A DNA stretch of 64,000 bases. Source: Bradyrhizobium sp. AS23.2 (lineage in GTDB: Bacteria > Pseudomonadota > Alphaproteobacteria > Rhizobiales > Xanthobacteraceae). Positions 37,781-49,463 of this stretch are shown here, piece after piece (the stretch's first letter is position 1; every line of letters starts with the position of its first letter). The stretch spans positions 43,967 to 107,966 of the forward strand of contig NZ_LGHM01000035.1 in NCBI RefSeq assembly GCF_001908185.1, given 5' to 3'. The translations under genes and the position numbers were made by a program. The notes below the pieces were generated by a model. That model was not told the DNA's origin. It worked only from the letters and a program-made list of their open reading frames with translations, and did no database searches.

Positions 37781-38265
37781 GCTTGGCCGGCCGGCTGACC
37801 ACCGGCGGCCATTTGCCGCTCCATGTTCTGACGATAGAGACCGACGAAGTCGACCGGATCCAGCATCAGGGGCGGGAACCCGCCGTCGCGCACCGCGGTC
37901 GCGATGATCTCGCGGGCGAACGGGAACAGCAGGCGCGGGCATTCGATCATGACCAGCGGGTGCAGATTTTCCTTCGGCACGTTGACGATCCGGAACACGC
38001 CGGCATAGGCGAGCTCGAACGAAAACATCACCTTGCCCGCGGTCTCGGCCTTGCCCTCGACCGACAGCGTCACCTCGAACTCATGTTCGCTGAGATTGTT
38101 GGCGCTGACGTTGATCTGAATGTTGATCTGGGGCTGCTGGCCCTGCTGCTGGAGCGAGCTCGGCGCGTTCGGATTTTCGAACGAAAGATCCTTGGTATAT
38201 TGCGCCAGCACGTTGAGCTGGGGAGCCTGGGCCGCCTCGGGAGGGGTGCCATTGCCGTTGGTCAT
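37777..38265 (-). CDS. secB: Protein-export chaperone SecB
   Basis: The 162-residue cytosolic tetrameric chaperone keeps preproteins unfolded and hands them to SecA. Family segments are [32 protein letters not shown] and the conserved [26 protein letters not shown] region; the last is split here only for brevity. A glutamine-rich patch lies at residues 36-50. Its stop overlaps dnaQ. secB between dnaQ and the Tim44-like gene is standard in alphaproteobacteria. Confidence 0.95.
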   Translation of the reverse strand: MTNGNGTPPEAAQAPQLNVLAQYTKDLSFENPNAPSSLQQQGQQPQINIQINVSANNLSEHEFEVTLSVEGKAETAGKVMFSFELAYAGVFRIVNVPKENLHPLVMIECPRLLFPFAREIIATAVRDGGFPPLMLDPVDFVGLYRQNMERQMAAGGQPAGQA

Positions 38266-38681
38266 AAGAGTCTCTCCTTACCCGATTGGGGCTGAATTTC
38301 GCGGCGGTTGGCTAACATAAGGCCGCCTCATTCCACAAGGACGAACGGTCCCGGATGGGGAATCCGGGCCGCGCCCACAACTGTCACGTTCACCCCGCTC
38401 CTTCGGCGAAATCGCACGTTAAACGATTGAAGATGCGCGATTTCCGGGCAGGATCGGGTTTCCCCTTAAGCATAAAACGCGCTACACTCGCCGCTGTGCC
38501 AAAAGGCGCCATTGGCCGGGCAAGATTTCGTGCCTACATGCCACGGACCTGACGCGGACCTAAAATGGTGATGTAGACTTGCCGTTTCCGTATGGAACGG
38601 TCTACTGGCCGGATTGATTTTCCCGGCGGCGACCCCTTTTAGACGGCCCCTTTCTAGAGAAGACCAGAAAGCGAATACGAC
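38266..38681. other. Gene-free region between secB and the Tim44-like gene
   Basis: This 416-base divergent region carries no supported gene; small frames here are not protein-like. In some relatives an FxsA gene lies at this point, and I do not see one. It must hold promoters for both secB and the Tim44-mltA-smr run, but no boxes could be assigned. Confidence 0.4.
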
Positions 38682-39389
38682 GTGGACATCTACACCATCA
38701 TCTTCCTGGCGCTGGCGGTCTTTATTTTCCTGCGGCTGCGCAGCGTGCTGGGACAGCGGACGGGCAATGAGCGGCCGCCTTTCGACCGCACCGCCGCCCG
38801 CAACGCGCTGGGGGGTGCCCAAGACAAGAACGTCGTGACCATGCCGGGCAAGGTGATCGACCAGGCCCCGCTGGCGCCGACGGCCGAGCCGACCCCGCCC
38901 TCCGACCGCTGGAAGGGCCTGGCCGAGCCGGGCACTGCGCTCGCTCAGGGTCTCGATGCTATCGTCGACAAGGATTCCACCTTCGACCCGCGCCACTTCA
39001 TCTCGGGCGCCCGTGGTGCCTACGAGATGATCGTGCTGGCCTTCGCCAATGGCGACCGCCGCGCGCTGCGCGATCTCTTGTCGTCAGAGGTCTATGAAAG
39101 CTTCGATGCTGCGATCAAGGACCGCGAGAAGAACGAGCAGAAGACCGAGACGCGGTTCGTCTCGATCGACAAGGCCGAGCTCGTCGGCGCCGAGCTGCGC
39201 GATCGTACCGCCCAGCTCACCGTGCGCTTCGTCTCGCAGATGATCTCGGTCACCCGCGACAAGGCCGGCAGCATCGTCGACGGCAGCGCCGACACGGTCG
39301 CCGACATCACCGACATCTGGACTTTCGCCCGCGATACCACCTCTCGCGATCCGAACTGGAAGCTGGTTGGCACCGGAAGCGCTAATTAA
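38682..39389 (+). CDS. Tim44-like membrane-anchored protein
   Basis: The 235-residue protein has an N-terminal membrane anchor (MDIYTIIFLALAVFIFLRLR), a proline-rich linker, and a C-terminal Tim44-like domain (about 95-235) with FISGARGAYEMIVLAFANGD and RDLLSSEVYESFDAAI. In mitochondria Tim44 docks import motors at the inner membrane; alphaproteobacterial homologues such as TimA are thought related, with uncertain function. Start is GTG at 38682, where similarity begins. It overlaps the mltA frame and is transcribed with it and smr. Confidence 0.88.
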   Translation: MDIYTIIFLALAVFIFLRLRSVLGQRTGNERPPFDRTAARNALGGAQDKNVVTMPGKVIDQAPLAPTAEPTPPSDRWKGLAEPGTALAQGLDAIVDKDSTFDPRHFISGARGAYEMIVLAFANGDRRALRDLLSSEVYESFDAAIKDREKNEQKTETRFVSIDKAELVGAELRDRTAQLTVRFVSQMISVTRDKAGSIVDGSADTVADITDIWTFARDTTSRDPNWKLVGTGSAN

Positions 39390-40950
39390 GGTTTTCCTGA
39401 AGAACAGCGCGACGGCGCTCTGCGCAGGTGTCGTCGCGCTCTCCTCGTTTTCGCTCGGCGCCGAGGCGGCGCGGCGCCACTATCGCAGCCATCATCATCT
39501 CCCGGAATTGCCGGCCGCCCCGCCGCGGCACTTGCCCTATCCGCAACTTCCACTGCCATTCGAAATTCCCGGCGCGCAATATCTGCCGCTGGCCTGGGCA
39601 GACGTGAAGGGCTGGAGCGATGACGATCATCTTGCTGCCTACAAGACGTTCCGCGCGAGCTGCCGGTCGATCAACGGGCAGACCGGCGCTCCCGAACCGA
39701 AGGCGCTGGGTGCTTCGCTGAGCGAGCCCTGCCGAGCCGCCAAGTCGCTTGAGCTCACCGACGACGCCAAAGCCAAAACCTTCTTCGAGCAGAATTTCGC
39801 GCCGCTGCGCATCTCCCGTCTCGGTGAGCCCGATGGGTTTGTCACCGGCTACTATGAGCCGGTGCTGGAGGGATCGCGAACGCAGACCGATGTCTACAAC
39901 GTGCCGGTCTATCGCCGCCCGTCGAACCTGTTCGTGCGCGGCTACAAGCAGGACTCGGTCAGCCTGCCCAACAAGGGCCCGGTCTATCGCAAGATCGGCC
40001 GCCGCAAGCTCGTGCCCTATTACGATCGCGGCGAGATCGAGGACGGCAAGATCGCCGGCCGCGGGCTGGAAATCGCTTGGCTGAAGGACCCGACCGATCT
40101 GCTGTTCGCCCAGATCCAGGGCTCGGCGCGAATCAAGTTCGACGACGGCACCACGGTCCGGCTCAACTACGACGCCTATAACGGCTATCCCTACACGGCG
40201 GTCGGTCGCATCCTGATCGAGCGCGGCATCATTCCGAAGGAAGAGATGTCGATGCAGAAGATCAGGGAGTGGATGGCGCAGAACCCCGATGGCGCCAGGG
40301 AGCTGCGCCGCCAGAACCGAGCCTACATCTTCTTCCGCGAGGTCAATCTGTCCGACAAGGACGAGGCGGTCGGCGCGCAAGGCATTCCGCTGACGGCCGG
40401 CCGCTCGATCGCGGTCGACAAGTCGCTGCATGTCTACGGCACGCCCTTCTTCATCGAGGGCGAGCTGCCGATCGATTCGGAGCGCTCGAAGACGCCGTTC
40501 CATCGGCTGATGATCGCGCAGGATACCGGCTCGGCCATCATCGGTCCGGCGCGTGCCGATCTCTATTTCGGCGCCGGCCACGAGGCCGGCCGCGTCTCGG
40601 GCCGGCTGCGCCACGCGATGCATTTCGTGATGCTGGTGCCGAAGAGCCTCGATCCCACTATGCGCGGCGCGCGGCTGCCGGTACCCGACCCGCGGCCATC
40701 GGAAAAGATCGCAAAGCTGTTTCCGCAAACCGATCCCGCCAAGGATTCTGCCAAGGATCCGAAGAGCGCGGCGGCCGCGGTGAAGCCGGCTGAATCAAGC
40801 AAGGCTGGCGCGGCCTCTTCCACCGTGCCACAAGCCAGGGACGCCACCGTTGCGGTGGCAAGCCCGGTGCCGCTGCCGGAGCCGCGTCCCAACATCAAGC
40901 CCGACCGCGAGCAGCGCAAGCGCGTGAATCGTCGTTCCAACTGGCAATGA
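39367..40950 (+). CDS. mltA: Membrane-bound lytic murein transglycosylase A
   Basis: The product (about 527 residues from TTG at 39367) cleaves peptidoglycan with 1,6-anhydro formation. A signal-like segment (ATALCAGVVALSSFSLGAEA) precedes the MltA core with FVTGYYEPVLEGSR near 160, DGKIAGRGLEIAWL near 227 and the 3D (Asp-rich) segment AQDTGSAIIGPARADLYFG near 380. A low-complexity C-terminal tail (about 450-527) rich in Ala, Lys and Pro is unusual. No lipobox is seen. Start is uncertain; it overlaps tim44 by 23 bases if TTG is right. Confidence 0.9.
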   Translation: MAPEALIKVFLKNSATALCAGVVALSSFSLGAEAARRHYRSHHHLPELPAAPPRHLPYPQLPLPFEIPGAQYLPLAWADVKGWSDDDHLAAYKTFRASCRSINGQTGAPEPKALGASLSEPCRAAKSLELTDDAKAKTFFEQNFAPLRISRLGEPDGFVTGYYEPVLEGSRTQTDVYNVPVYRRPSNLFVRGYKQDSVSLPNKGPVYRKIGRRKLVPYYDRGEIEDGKIAGRGLEIAWLKDPTDLLFAQIQGSARIKFDDGTTVRLNYDAYNGYPYTAVGRILIERGIIPKEEMSMQKIREWMAQNPDGARELRRQNRAYIFFREVNLSDKDEAVGAQGIPLTAGRSIAVDKSLHVYGTPFFIEGELPIDSERSKTPFHRLMIAQDTGSAIIGPARADLYFGAGHEAGRVSGRLRHAMHFVMLVPKSLDPTMRGARLPVPDPRPSEKIAKLFPQTDPAKDSAKDPKSAAAAVKPAESSKAGAASSTVPQARDATVAVASPVPLPEPRPNIKPDREQRKRVNRRSNWQ

Positions 40951-41537
40951 AGCGATCGTCTCGTCCGCCCGTGCTTGAGCCTCGTCCCTCGCCGCGCCGC
41001 CGCACGCTGAGCGAGGAAGAGCGCGAGCTGTGGGACCTCGTCGCCAAACATATCAAGCCGCTCAGGAAGCATCGCGTGGCAAAGGCGCAAGCCGCCCCGC
41101 GCGCCGAGCCTTCACCCGTCGCGCCCGCCGTGAGACCTGCTTCGTCGCCAAGGCCCGTTGCCGCTGCGCCGGCGCCGCGCGTGGTAAAACCGGCCATGCC
41201 GCCGCTGGCGCCGCTCGGCAAGCGCGAGCGGGCAAAACTGTCGCGCGGCCGCAGCGAGATCGAGGCGCGCCTCGATCTGCACGGTATGACCCAGATGCGC
41301 GCCCATCGCGCCTTGACCGGCTTCCTGCACCGCGCCCATCACGACGGCCTGACCTTCGTGCTGGTCATCACCGGCAAGGGCCGGAGCGGCGGCGAAAGCG
41401 GCGTGCTTCGCCGCCAGGTGCCGGAATGGCTGAGCCTGCCGGAATTCCGCGCCTTCGTCGTCGGATTTGAAGAGGCGCATATCGGCCATGGCGGCGAGGG
41501 CGCGCTTTACGTGCGAATCCGCCGGGCTAGAATTTAG
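40947..41537 (+). CDS. Smr-domain protein
   Basis: The 196-residue protein ends in a Smr domain (about 105-196): the LDLHGMTQMRAHRALTGFL motif and VITGKGRSGGESGVLRRQVP with the GKG loop are diagnostic. Smr domains are nicking nucleases or RNA-cleaving modules. The first 100 residues are basic and proline/alanine-rich with RPPVLEPRPSPRRR. Start ATG overlaps the mltA stop by four bases. tim44-mltA-smr forms a conserved trio. Confidence 0.9.
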   Translation: MKRSSRPPVLEPRPSPRRRTLSEEERELWDLVAKHIKPLRKHRVAKAQAAPRAEPSPVAPAVRPASSPRPVAAAPAPRVVKPAMPPLAPLGKRERAKLSRGRSEIEARLDLHGMTQMRAHRALTGFLHRAHHDGLTFVLVITGKGRSGGESGVLRRQVPEWLSLPEFRAFVVGFEEAHIGHGGEGALYVRIRRARI

Positions 41538-41538
41538 A

Positions 41539-41572
41539 GAGCATGATCCGGAAAAGTGGCGACCGGTTTTCC
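41539..41572. repeat. Intergenic repeat, family F half element
   Basis: gagcatgatccggaaaagtgg followed by ccggttttcc matches the left part of the palindrome at 44414-44462. Part of a gene-free stretch between the convergent smr and hslU. Confidence 0.6.
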
Positions 41573-41690
41573 CTCGCGACAAACGCGGAACGCGTTTGCG
41601 CGGAGATCAGGCAGACCGCCCAGTTCGAAATCCAGCGCGAAAACAGGCACGCCGAGGATGTTGTAGGGCAGGCGGCCCCAGGTGTCCGAA

Positions 41691-42995
<1,305 letters not shown>

Positions 42996-43047
42996 GGGAT
43001 CTTAGCTAGGGTTAGATGCGGGCCGGGACAAGCTGCATTTTTCGGCG

Positions 43048-43668
43048 TCAGATGATGGGCGGGCCGGACTGCCATTGCTTCACGGCGTCGATCGGATGGA
43101 TCAGCATCAGGATATTCAGCGTCAGATTGTCGCGAATATGGAGCGCCATCATGATTTCGAAGGCGAGCCCGATCACGACGGTGGCCGGGACCGGCAGCAC
43201 GCGCGCGGTGAGGAACCCCAGCACCATGAACAGCGTGTCCGAGACCGAATTGACGATGCTGTCGCCGTAGTAGTCCAGTGAGATCGTGCCGGCGCGGTAG
43301 CGCTCGATGATGAATGGTGAGTTCTCGACGAGCTCCCAGGCGCCCTCGATCAGCATGGCGATGATCAGCCGTGCCGGCCAGGACAGGAGTAGCCAAGGCA
43401 GGCGCACGAACAAGAGCCAGGTCAAGCCGTAGAACAGGAAGCCGTGGAGGACGTGCGAAAAACTGTACCAGTCGGCAATGTGCTGGGAGTTCTCCGAACT
43501 GTTCACCACGCCATGCCACAGCTTGACGTAGCCGCAGGTGCAGATCGGCACCCGCCCCATCGCGAACAGGATCGAGGCCTGCAGCGCCAGCAGCGACAGG
43601 GCGATGCCGACCCATAGTGCCGGCGCGAGCGCGGGTTGGGTCGTGCTGGAGCTGCGGGCCAATGCCAT
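43048..43668 (-). CDS. DUF2585 (UPF0314) membrane protein
   Basis: The 206-residue inner-membrane protein has about five hydrophobic helices. [20 protein letters not shown] and [31 protein letters not shown] and [12 protein letters not shown] are strongly conserved in the rhizobial UPF0314 family, whose function is unknown. Histidine- and glutamate-rich conserved patches suggest metal or substrate binding, which is inference. It is inserted between hslV and hslU, so it is probably cotranscribed with the protease. Confidence 0.85.
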   Translation of the reverse strand: MALARSSSTTQPALAPALWVGIALSLLALQASILFAMGRVPICTCGYVKLWHGVVNSSENSQHIADWYSFSHVLHGFLFYGLTWLLFVRLPWLLLSWPARLIIAMLIEGAWELVENSPFIIERYRAGTISLDYYGDSIVNSVSDTLFMVLGFLTARVLPVPATVVIGLAFEIMMALHIRDNLTLNILMLIHPIDAVKQWQSGPPII

Positions 43669-43671
43669 GGC

Positions 43672-44232
43672 CTAGCCGGTCGCCAGGCTTTCGATGGTCA
43701 CATTGCGGTTGGTGTAGACGCAGATGTCGGCGGCGATGTCGAGGGAGCGGCGGACGATGGTTTCGGCGTCCTTGTCGGTGTCGACCAGGGCCCGCGCCGC
43801 GGCCAGGGCATAGTTGCCGCCGGAGCCAATCGCCATCACGCCGGCCTCGGGCTCGAGCACGTCGCCGGTGCCGGTCAGGACCAGGGAGACGTCCTTGTCG
43901 GCCACGATCATCATCGCCTCCAGCCGCCGCAGGTAACGGTCGGTGCGCCAGTCCTTGGCGAGCTCGACCGCGGCCCGGGTCAATTGCCCCGGATATTGCT
44001 CGAGTTTGGATTCCAACCGCTCAAAGAGCGTGAAGGCGTCGGCGGTGGCGCCGGCAAAGCCGCCGATCACGTCGCCCTTGCCGAGTTTCCGGACTTTCTT
44101 GGCGTTGGACTTGATGACGGTCTGGCCGATCGAGACCTGGCCGTCGCCACCGACCACCACCTTGCCGCCCTTGCGGACCGTCAAAATCGTGGTGCCGTGC
44201 CAGACCGGCGAGCTGTTCTGGGAATTCTGCAT
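43672..44232 (-). CDS. hslV: HslV peptidase subunit
   Basis: HslV is the proteasome-like peptidase of HslUV. The 186-residue protein has a short leader before the catalytic threonine of [20 protein letters not shown], followed by [29 protein letters not shown] and [15 protein letters not shown]. Processing would expose Thr. A glycine-rich core and length fit the family. It is divergent from hisB. Confidence 0.96.
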   Translation of the reverse strand: MQNSQNSSPVWHGTTILTVRKGGKVVVGGDGQVSIGQTVIKSNAKKVRKLGKGDVIGGFAGATADAFTLFERLESKLEQYPGQLTRAAVELAKDWRTDRYLRRLEAMMIVADKDVSLVLTGTGDVLEPEAGVMAIGSGGNYALAAARALVDTDKDAETIVRRSLDIAADICVYTNRNVTIESLATG

Positions 44233-44413
44233 GAAATACCTCGTTGTCCGGCCTGATTTAGGCGGTCAGGGGCAGGGGCACAACGGGCCGTTCCGGCCTC
44301 AAATTTCGCTCACCATAGGCCCAAGATAAGCTCAAGTGCTGCCCTGCTAAGGCGTTACCGCAGTAGCGAAGGCGTCATTTGGCTGTTAAAAGACCGCCGT
44401 TTTCGGCTCAAAA

Positions 44414-44462
44414 GAGCATGATCCGGAAAAGTGGGTACCGGTTTTCCGAGAAGATCATGCTC
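44414..44462. repeat. Palindromic repeat, family F, in hisB leader
   Basis: gagcatgatc at 44414 pairs with gatcatgctc at 44453, and cggaaaa with ttttccg inside, giving a long perfect stem. It ends 26 bases before the hisB ATG, so it is part of the hisB mRNA leader if transcription starts upstream. Related pieces are at 41539 and 2541. Confidence 0.75.
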
Positions 44463-44488
44463 AAAACCAAAGTGGAAACCGCTTTTCC

Positions 44489-45082
44489 ATGCGCACCGCG
44501 ACGATCAAGCGCAAGACCAAGGAGACCGACATCGAGGTGACCGTGAACCTCGATGGATCCGGCGTGTCCAATATCGCGACCGGCATCGGCTTTTTCGACC
44601 ATATGCTCGATCTCCTCGCCCGCCATTCCCGCATCGACCTCACGGTCAAGGCGGTGGGCGATTTGCACATTGATTATCACCATACGACCGAAGACACCGG
44701 TATTGCGCTCGGCCAGGCCGTCAAGCAGGCGCTCGGCAACATGGCGGGCATCACCCGCTATGCCGGCATCCACATGCCCATGGACGAGACGCTGTCGCGC
44801 GTCGTCATCGACATCTCGGGCCGCCCGTTCCTGGTGTTCAAGGTCGACTTCCCCCGCGACAAGATCGGCGAGTTCGACACCGAGCTGGTGCGCGAGTGGT
44901 TCCAGGCCTTCGCCATGAACGCGGGCGTGACTCTCCACGTCGAGACCCTATATGGCGATAACAGCCATCATATCGCCGAGTCCTGCTTCAAGGGTCTGGC
45001 GCGGACGCTGCGAGCGGCGGTCGCGATCGATCCGAAGGCGGCGGGTGAAATCCCGTCCACCAAGGGCTCGCTCGGCGGCTGA
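44489..45082 (+). CDS. hisB: Imidazoleglycerol-phosphate dehydratase
   Basis: The 197-residue enzyme carries out the sixth step of histidine synthesis, a manganese-dependent dehydration. [16 protein letters not shown] near 36, [20 protein letters not shown] near 66 and [19 protein letters not shown] C-terminal metal motif (here [16 protein letters not shown]) are diagnostic. Length matches the monofunctional alphaproteobacterial enzyme without a phosphatase domain. It begins a histidine cluster that continues with DUF2628, hisH, hisA, hisF and hisE. Confidence 0.96.
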   Translation: MRTATIKRKTKETDIEVTVNLDGSGVSNIATGIGFFDHMLDLLARHSRIDLTVKAVGDLHIDYHHTTEDTGIALGQAVKQALGNMAGITRYAGIHMPMDETLSRVVIDISGRPFLVFKVDFPRDKIGEFDTELVREWFQAFAMNAGVTLHVETLYGDNSHHIAESCFKGLARTLRAAVAIDPKAAGEIPSTKGSLGG

Positions 45083-45145
45083 CGTCTCGGGCCGGCAGCG
45101 CGCGCCGCTTGCGGTATCACTGAATTCGAAGAACGGGGCATCGCC

Positions 45146-45676
45146 ATGCCTGTCTATACAGTTCATGCTCCCTCCCCTGCCGGAGCCGATCTGCGCGCGA
45201 CCGATAGGTTTGTCTTCGTGCGCGACGGCTTCCATTTCTGGGCCATGATCTTCGGCCCGCTCTGGCTGTTGTGGAATCGGCTGTGGCTGGCGCTGATCGG
45301 CTGGGTGATCTTCGTCGCCGCGTTCAACGCGGGGCTCTCCAGCCTGGGCATCGGCCGCAGCTCGATCTTCCTCGCCGATGTCATCGTCGCGCTGCTGATG
45401 GGCTTTGAGGCCTCGAGCCTGCGCCGCTGGACCCTCTCGCGCGGCAAGTGGCGTCAGCTCGATGTCGTAATTGCCGACGACGAGGATACCGCCGAGCGTC
45501 GCTTCTTCGAGCGCTGGAGCCAGAAGCAGCACGGCATCGTCAACGATCAATGGGCCGTTGATCGCGGCGGCCCGCCACCGACCCGCAATGCGCCAGGTCA
45601 GCAATTTTCGAACCCGCCGCCGCTGCCGGCGGGCGGCATTATCGGATTGTTTCCAGAACCGGGAAGGTCAAGATGA
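45146..45676 (+). CDS. DUF2628-domain membrane protein in the his cluster
   Basis: The 176-residue protein has the DUF2628 pattern: an N-terminal [20 protein letters not shown], a [18 protein letters not shown] region with two or three membrane helices and a hydrophilic C-terminal half. Function is unknown. It is inserted between hisB and hisH, and its stop overlaps the hisH start, so it is translated as part of the histidine operon. This insertion is widespread in alphaproteobacteria. Confidence 0.85.
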   Translation: MPVYTVHAPSPAGADLRATDRFVFVRDGFHFWAMIFGPLWLLWNRLWLALIGWVIFVAAFNAGLSSLGIGRSSIFLADVIVALLMGFEASSLRRWTLSRGKWRQLDVVIADDEDTAERRFFERWSQKQHGIVNDQWAVDRGGPPPTRNAPGQQFSNPPPLPAGGIIGLFPEPGRSR

Positions 45677-46323
45677 GCATCGCCATCATCGATTACGGTT
45701 CCGGTAATCTGCATTCCGCCGCCAAGGCGTTCGAGCGCGCTGCGCGCAGCCTGGAGCATCCGCAGAAGGTCTTCGTCACCAGCGATCCGGACCAGGCCTA
45801 TGGCGCTGACCGTCTGGTGCTGCCGGGCGTGGGCGCATTCGCCGATTGCCGGCGTGGGCTCGATGCGGTCAACGGCATGGTCGAGGCGATCACCGAAGCT
45901 GTGCGCGTCAAGGCGCGGCCGATGTTCGGCATCTGCGTCGGCATGCAGCTGTTCGCCACGCGCGGCAAGGAGCACGTCATCACTGAGGGCCTGAACTGGA
46001 TCGGCGGCGACGTCGAAAAGATTACGCCGCGCGACGAAAGCCTGAAGATCCCGCACATGGGCTGGAACACGCTGGACGTGCTGCGCGAGCATCCGGTGCT
46101 GAACAAGCTGCCGCTCGGTCCCAAGGGCCAGCACGCCTATTTCGTGCACTCCTACCATCTCAACGCCGCCAATGAGGCGGACGTGCTCGCGCGTGCCGAC
46201 TATGGCGGGCCGGTCACCGCGATCGTCGCGAAGGACACCGCCATCGGCACCCAGTTCCACCCCGAGAAGAGCCAGCGCTTCGGTCTGGCCCTGATCTCGA
46301 ACTTTTTGCGATGGAAACCGTGA
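45673..46323 (+). CDS. hisH: Imidazole glycerol phosphate synthase, glutaminase subunit
   Basis: HisH releases ammonia from glutamine for HisF. The 216-residue class I amidotransferase has [12 protein letters not shown] at the start, the catalytic cysteine in [10 protein letters not shown] near 83, and the His-Glu pair of [13 protein letters not shown] near 193. It starts at the DUF2628 stop and overlaps hisA by 13 bases. Complete and typical. Confidence 0.95.
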   Translation: MSIAIIDYGSGNLHSAAKAFERAARSLEHPQKVFVTSDPDQAYGADRLVLPGVGAFADCRRGLDAVNGMVEAITEAVRVKARPMFGICVGMQLFATRGKEHVITEGLNWIGGDVEKITPRDESLKIPHMGWNTLDVLREHPVLNKLPLGPKGQHAYFVHSYHLNAANEADVLARADYGGPVTAIVAKDTAIGTQFHPEKSQRFGLALISNFLRWKP

Positions 46324-47057
46324 TTCTCTTTCCCGCGATCGACCTCAAGAACGGCCAGTGCGTGCGCCTCGAGCAAGGCGACATGGCGCGCGCGACCGTG
46401 TTCAATCTCAATCCCGCCGCGCAGGCGCAGAGCTTTGCCGAGCAGGGCTTTGAGTATCTCCACGTCGTCGACCTCGACGGTGCGTTCGCCGGCAAGCCGG
46501 TGAATGCGCAGGCCGTCGAGGCCATGCTGACGACGATCAAGATCCCTGTGCAGCTCGGCGGCGGCATTCGCGATCTCGCGACCGTCGAAGCCTGGCTCGC
46601 CAAGGGCATTACTCGCGTCATCATCGGCACCGCCGCGGTGCGCGATCCGGAGCTGGTGAAGGCCGCGGCGAAGAAATTCCCTGGCCGCGTAGCGGTCGGT
46701 CTCGATGCCCGCGACGGCAAGGTCGCCGTCGAAGGCTGGGCCGAGACCTCGCAGGTGACTGTGCTGGAGATCGCGCAGCGTTTCGAGGATGCCGGCGTTG
46801 CCGCCATCATCTTCACCGACATCGCGCGCGATGGCCTGCTCAAGGGCTTGAACCTCGATGCGACGATCGCGCTGGCCGACGCCATCTCGATCCCCGTGAT
46901 CGCCTCCGGCGGCCTCGCCTCGATCGAGGACGTCGAGGCGATGCTGACGCCGCGCGCCAAAAAGCTCGCCGGCGCGATCGCCGGCCGTGCGCTCTATGAC
47001 GGCCGGCTCGATCCCGCTACCGCCCTCACCCTGATCCGTAACGCGCGCGCCGCGTAG
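46311..47057 (+). CDS. hisA: ProFAR isomerase
   Basis: HisA isomerises phosphoribosylformimino-AICAR phosphate. The 248-residue TIM barrel has [20 protein letters not shown] (catalytic Asp in PAIDL), [17 protein letters not shown] near 84, [14 protein letters not shown] near 165 with the second Asp, and [11 protein letters not shown] near 200. It overlaps the end of hisH and is followed ten bases later by hisF. Confidence 0.96.
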   Translation: METVILFPAIDLKNGQCVRLEQGDMARATVFNLNPAAQAQSFAEQGFEYLHVVDLDGAFAGKPVNAQAVEAMLTTIKIPVQLGGGIRDLATVEAWLAKGITRVIIGTAAVRDPELVKAAAKKFPGRVAVGLDARDGKVAVEGWAETSQVTVLEIAQRFEDAGVAAIIFTDIARDGLLKGLNLDATIALADAISIPVIASGGLASIEDVEAMLTPRAKKLAGAIAGRALYDGRLDPATALTLIRNARAA

Positions 47058-47067
47058 GAGACATCAG

Positions 47068-47844
47068 ATGTTCAAGGTGCGCGTGATCCCCTGCCTCGAC
47101 GTCAAGGACGGCCGGGTCGTCAAGGGCGTCAACTTTGTCGATCTGCGTGATGCCGGCGATCCCGTCGAGGCTGCGATCGCCTATGACGCGGCCGGCGCGG
47201 ACGAGCTCACTTTCCTCGACATCACTGCGACCCATGAGAACCGCGGTATCATGCTGGACGTGGTCCGGCGCACCGCGGAGGCCTGCTTCATGCCTGTTAC
47301 CGTCGGCGGCGGCGTGCGCAAGGTCGACGATATCAGGACGTTGCTGCGCGCCGGCGCCGACAAGGTCTCCATCAACAGCGCCGCGGTGTCGCGGCGCGAG
47401 TTCGTCAAGGAAGCCGCTGAAAAGTTCGGCGGGCAGTGCGTAGTGGTCGCGATCGACGCCAAGCGGGTCAAGCGCCCCGGCGGCTCCGACCGCTGGGAGA
47501 TATTTACCCATGGCGGCCGTAACTCGACCGGCATCGACGCCATCGAATATGCGCAGGAAGTGGTCTCGCTCGGCGCAGGTGAAATCCTGCTAACCTCGAT
47601 GGACCGCGATGGCACCAGGCAGGGCTTCGACATCCCGCTGACCCGGGCGATCGCCGACAGCGTTTCCGTTCCCGTGATCGCCTCGGGCGGCGTCGGCAAT
47701 CTCGATCATCTCGTCGACGGTATCCGCGACGGGCACGCCACCGCTGTGCTGGCCGCCTCGATCTTCCACTTCGGGGAATTCACCATCCGTGAAGCCAAGG
47801 AGCACATGGCCCGGCGCGGGTTGCCCATGCGCCTCGATCCCTGA
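47068..47844 (+). CDS. hisF: Imidazole glycerol phosphate synthase, cyclase subunit
   Basis: HisF uses ammonia delivered by HisH to form the imidazole ring and AICAR. The 258-residue TIM barrel has [19 protein letters not shown] with catalytic Asp, [21 protein letters not shown] near 80, [17 protein letters not shown] near 175 and [14 protein letters not shown]. Length and motifs are exact for the family. Confidence 0.97.
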   Translation: MFKVRVIPCLDVKDGRVVKGVNFVDLRDAGDPVEAAIAYDAAGADELTFLDITATHENRGIMLDVVRRTAEACFMPVTVGGGVRKVDDIRTLLRAGADKVSINSAAVSRREFVKEAAEKFGGQCVVVAIDAKRVKRPGGSDRWEIFTHGGRNSTGIDAIEYAQEVVSLGAGEILLTSMDRDGTRQGFDIPLTRAIADSVSVPVIASGGVGNLDHLVDGIRDGHATAVLAASIFHFGEFTIREAKEHMARRGLPMRLDP

Positions 47845-47872
47845 CGACTCCGGTTCATAAGAGTGCTACACA

Positions 47873-47900
47873 GGCCGACGGGGAATGGCCTCCGTCGGCC
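47873..47900 (+). other. Hairpin between hisF and hisE
   Basis: ggccgacgg and ccgtcggcc form a nine-base stem with a ten-base loop. No T tract follows, so full termination is unlikely; it may stabilise or attenuate the his transcript before hisE. Confidence 0.5.
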
Positions 47901-47923
47901 CGGTGTATTTCTGAGTAATTCCT

Positions 47924-48247
47924 ATGTCGCGTTTCACGATCCACGATCTGGCCGAGACCATCGACGCCCGTGCGGCGGCCGGCGGCGAGAGCTCCTACAC
48001 CCGCAAGCTCCTCGACAAGGGTGCCGAGCATTGCGCCAAGAAGTTCGGCGAGGAAGCAGTCGAAACCGTAATCGCAGCAGTCGAAAACGATCGCGCGCAT
48101 CTGATCGCCGAGAGTGCTGACCTGCTCTATCACTTCCTTGTGCTGCTCAAGGCACGCGGCGTAAAATTGGAAGAGGTCGAGGCCGCGCTGGACAAGCGAA
48201 CCTCGATGTCAGGGTTGGAAGAGAAGGCTTCGCGCAAGGGCCAGTAG
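47924..48247 (+). CDS. hisE: Phosphoribosyl-ATP pyrophosphatase
   Basis: The 107-residue MazG-like enzyme hydrolyses PR-ATP in histidine synthesis. [20 protein letters not shown] near 25-44 with the metal-binding [10 protein letters not shown] and [13 protein letters not shown] are diagnostic. It is separated from hisF by 79 bases containing a hairpin. hisI, its usual fusion partner elsewhere, is not in this window. Confidence 0.94.
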   Translation: MSRFTIHDLAETIDARAAAGGESSYTRKLLDKGAEHCAKKFGEEAVETVIAAVENDRAHLIAESADLLYHFLVLLKARGVKLEEVEAALDKRTSMSGLEEKASRKGQ

Positions 48248-48270
48248 ATCCCAACGGAGAAGGTCGCGTC

Positions 48271-49227
48271 ATGGATATCCGCGCTCCCGAGCAGCAGTAT
48301 AATCCGTACCGGATCTATACGCGCGAAGAGTGGTCGCGTCTGCGCGACGACACGCCGATGACGCTGGAGCCGGGCGAGTTCGACCGGCTGCGTTCGCTGC
48401 ACGATCGCCTCGATCTCCAGGAAGTCGAAGACATTTATCTTCCGCTGTCGCGCCTGCTCTCGATCTATGTCGATGCGATGCAGCGCCTGTATTACGCGGA
48501 GCGTCAGTTCCTCAACATCCGCGACCGCAAGGTGCCCTACATCATCGGCGTCGCCGGCTCGGTCGCGGTCGGAAAATCCACCACAGCCCGCGTGCTCCAG
48601 GCCTTGCTGGCGCGCTGGTCGCCGCGTCCGAAGGTCGAACTGATCACCACGGACGGATTTCTTTACCCGAAGGCCCTGCTCGAGCAGCAGGGCATCCTGC
48701 AGAAGAAGGGCTTTCCGGAGAGCTACGACCTGCCGCTGCTGCTCGGGTTCCTGTCCGATATCAAAGCGGGCCGCCGCCATGTGCGTTCGCCGGTCTATTC
48801 GCATTTGACCTACGACATCGTGCCGAACGAATGGATCGAGATCGACCAGCCCGACATCCTGATCGTCGAAGGCGTCAACGTGCTGCAGACCGGTAAGCTG
48901 CCGCGTGACGGCAAGGCGGTGCCCGTGGTCTCCGACTTCTTCGACTTCTCGGTCTATATCGACGCCGACGAGGCTGCGCTGCGGCAGTGGTACGTCAAGC
49001 GCTTCCTGGCGCTGCGCGACACCGCGTTCACCAATCCAAAATCCTACTTCAATCGCTACGCGCTGCTGTCGGACGAGGAAGCCACCGCCACAGCGATCGC
49101 GATCTGGGAGCGTACCAACCTCGCCAATCTCGAGGACAACATCCTGCCGACCCGTCCCCGCGCGACGCTGATCCTGAAGAAGGGCGCAGATCACGCAGTG
49201 GAGAGCGTGGCGCTCAGGCGGCTGTAG
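48271..49227 (+). CDS. coaA: Type I pantothenate kinase
   Basis: The 318-residue enzyme phosphorylates pantothenate, the first step of coenzyme A synthesis. The P-loop [17 protein letters not shown] lies near 92-108, followed by [17 protein letters not shown] near 124 and the NVLQTGKLP region near 205. The PAnK fold, length and [10 protein letters not shown] motif match E. coli CoaA. It follows hisE by 23 bases and is likely in the same run. Confidence 0.95.
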   Translation: MDIRAPEQQYNPYRIYTREEWSRLRDDTPMTLEPGEFDRLRSLHDRLDLQEVEDIYLPLSRLLSIYVDAMQRLYYAERQFLNIRDRKVPYIIGVAGSVAVGKSTTARVLQALLARWSPRPKVELITTDGFLYPKALLEQQGILQKKGFPESYDLPLLLGFLSDIKAGRRHVRSPVYSHLTYDIVPNEWIEIDQPDILIVEGVNVLQTGKLPRDGKAVPVVSDFFDFSVYIDADEAALRQWYVKRFLALRDTAFTNPKSYFNRYALLSDEEATATAIAIWERTNLANLEDNILPTRPRATLILKKGADHAVESVALRRL

Positions 49228-49236
49228 GCCCAGCTC

Positions 49237-49336
49237 CGTAGGGTAGGCAAAGGCGCGCTCTTCGCGCGCCGTGTCCACCATCTATCGATGTGGTCGAACG
49301 TGAATGGTGGGGACGCTACGCTTTGCCCACCCTACG
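49237..49336. repeat. Intergenic palindromic repeat, family D
   Basis: Begins cgtagggtaggcaaag and ends ctttgcccaccctacg; related to 13263-13353. It follows coaA directly. Confidence 0.65.
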
Positions 49337-49370
49337 GCTGGATGCTTCGTGGCTTGACTGTCCCCACATC

Positions 49371-49448
49371 GTCATTGCGAGCGCAGCGAAGCAATCCAGA
49401 CTGTTTCCGCGGAGAGACTCTGGATTGCTTCGCTGCGCTCGCAATGAC
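49371..49448. repeat. Intergenic palindromic repeat, family C
   Basis: Begins gtcattgcgagcgcagcgaa and ends ttcgctgcgctcgcaatgac, with gcaatccaga/tctggattgc inside: an almost fully self-complementary 78-base element. Between coaA and the convergent hybrid kinase. Confidence 0.75.
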
Positions 49449-49463
49449 GGCGGAGGGACCTCT

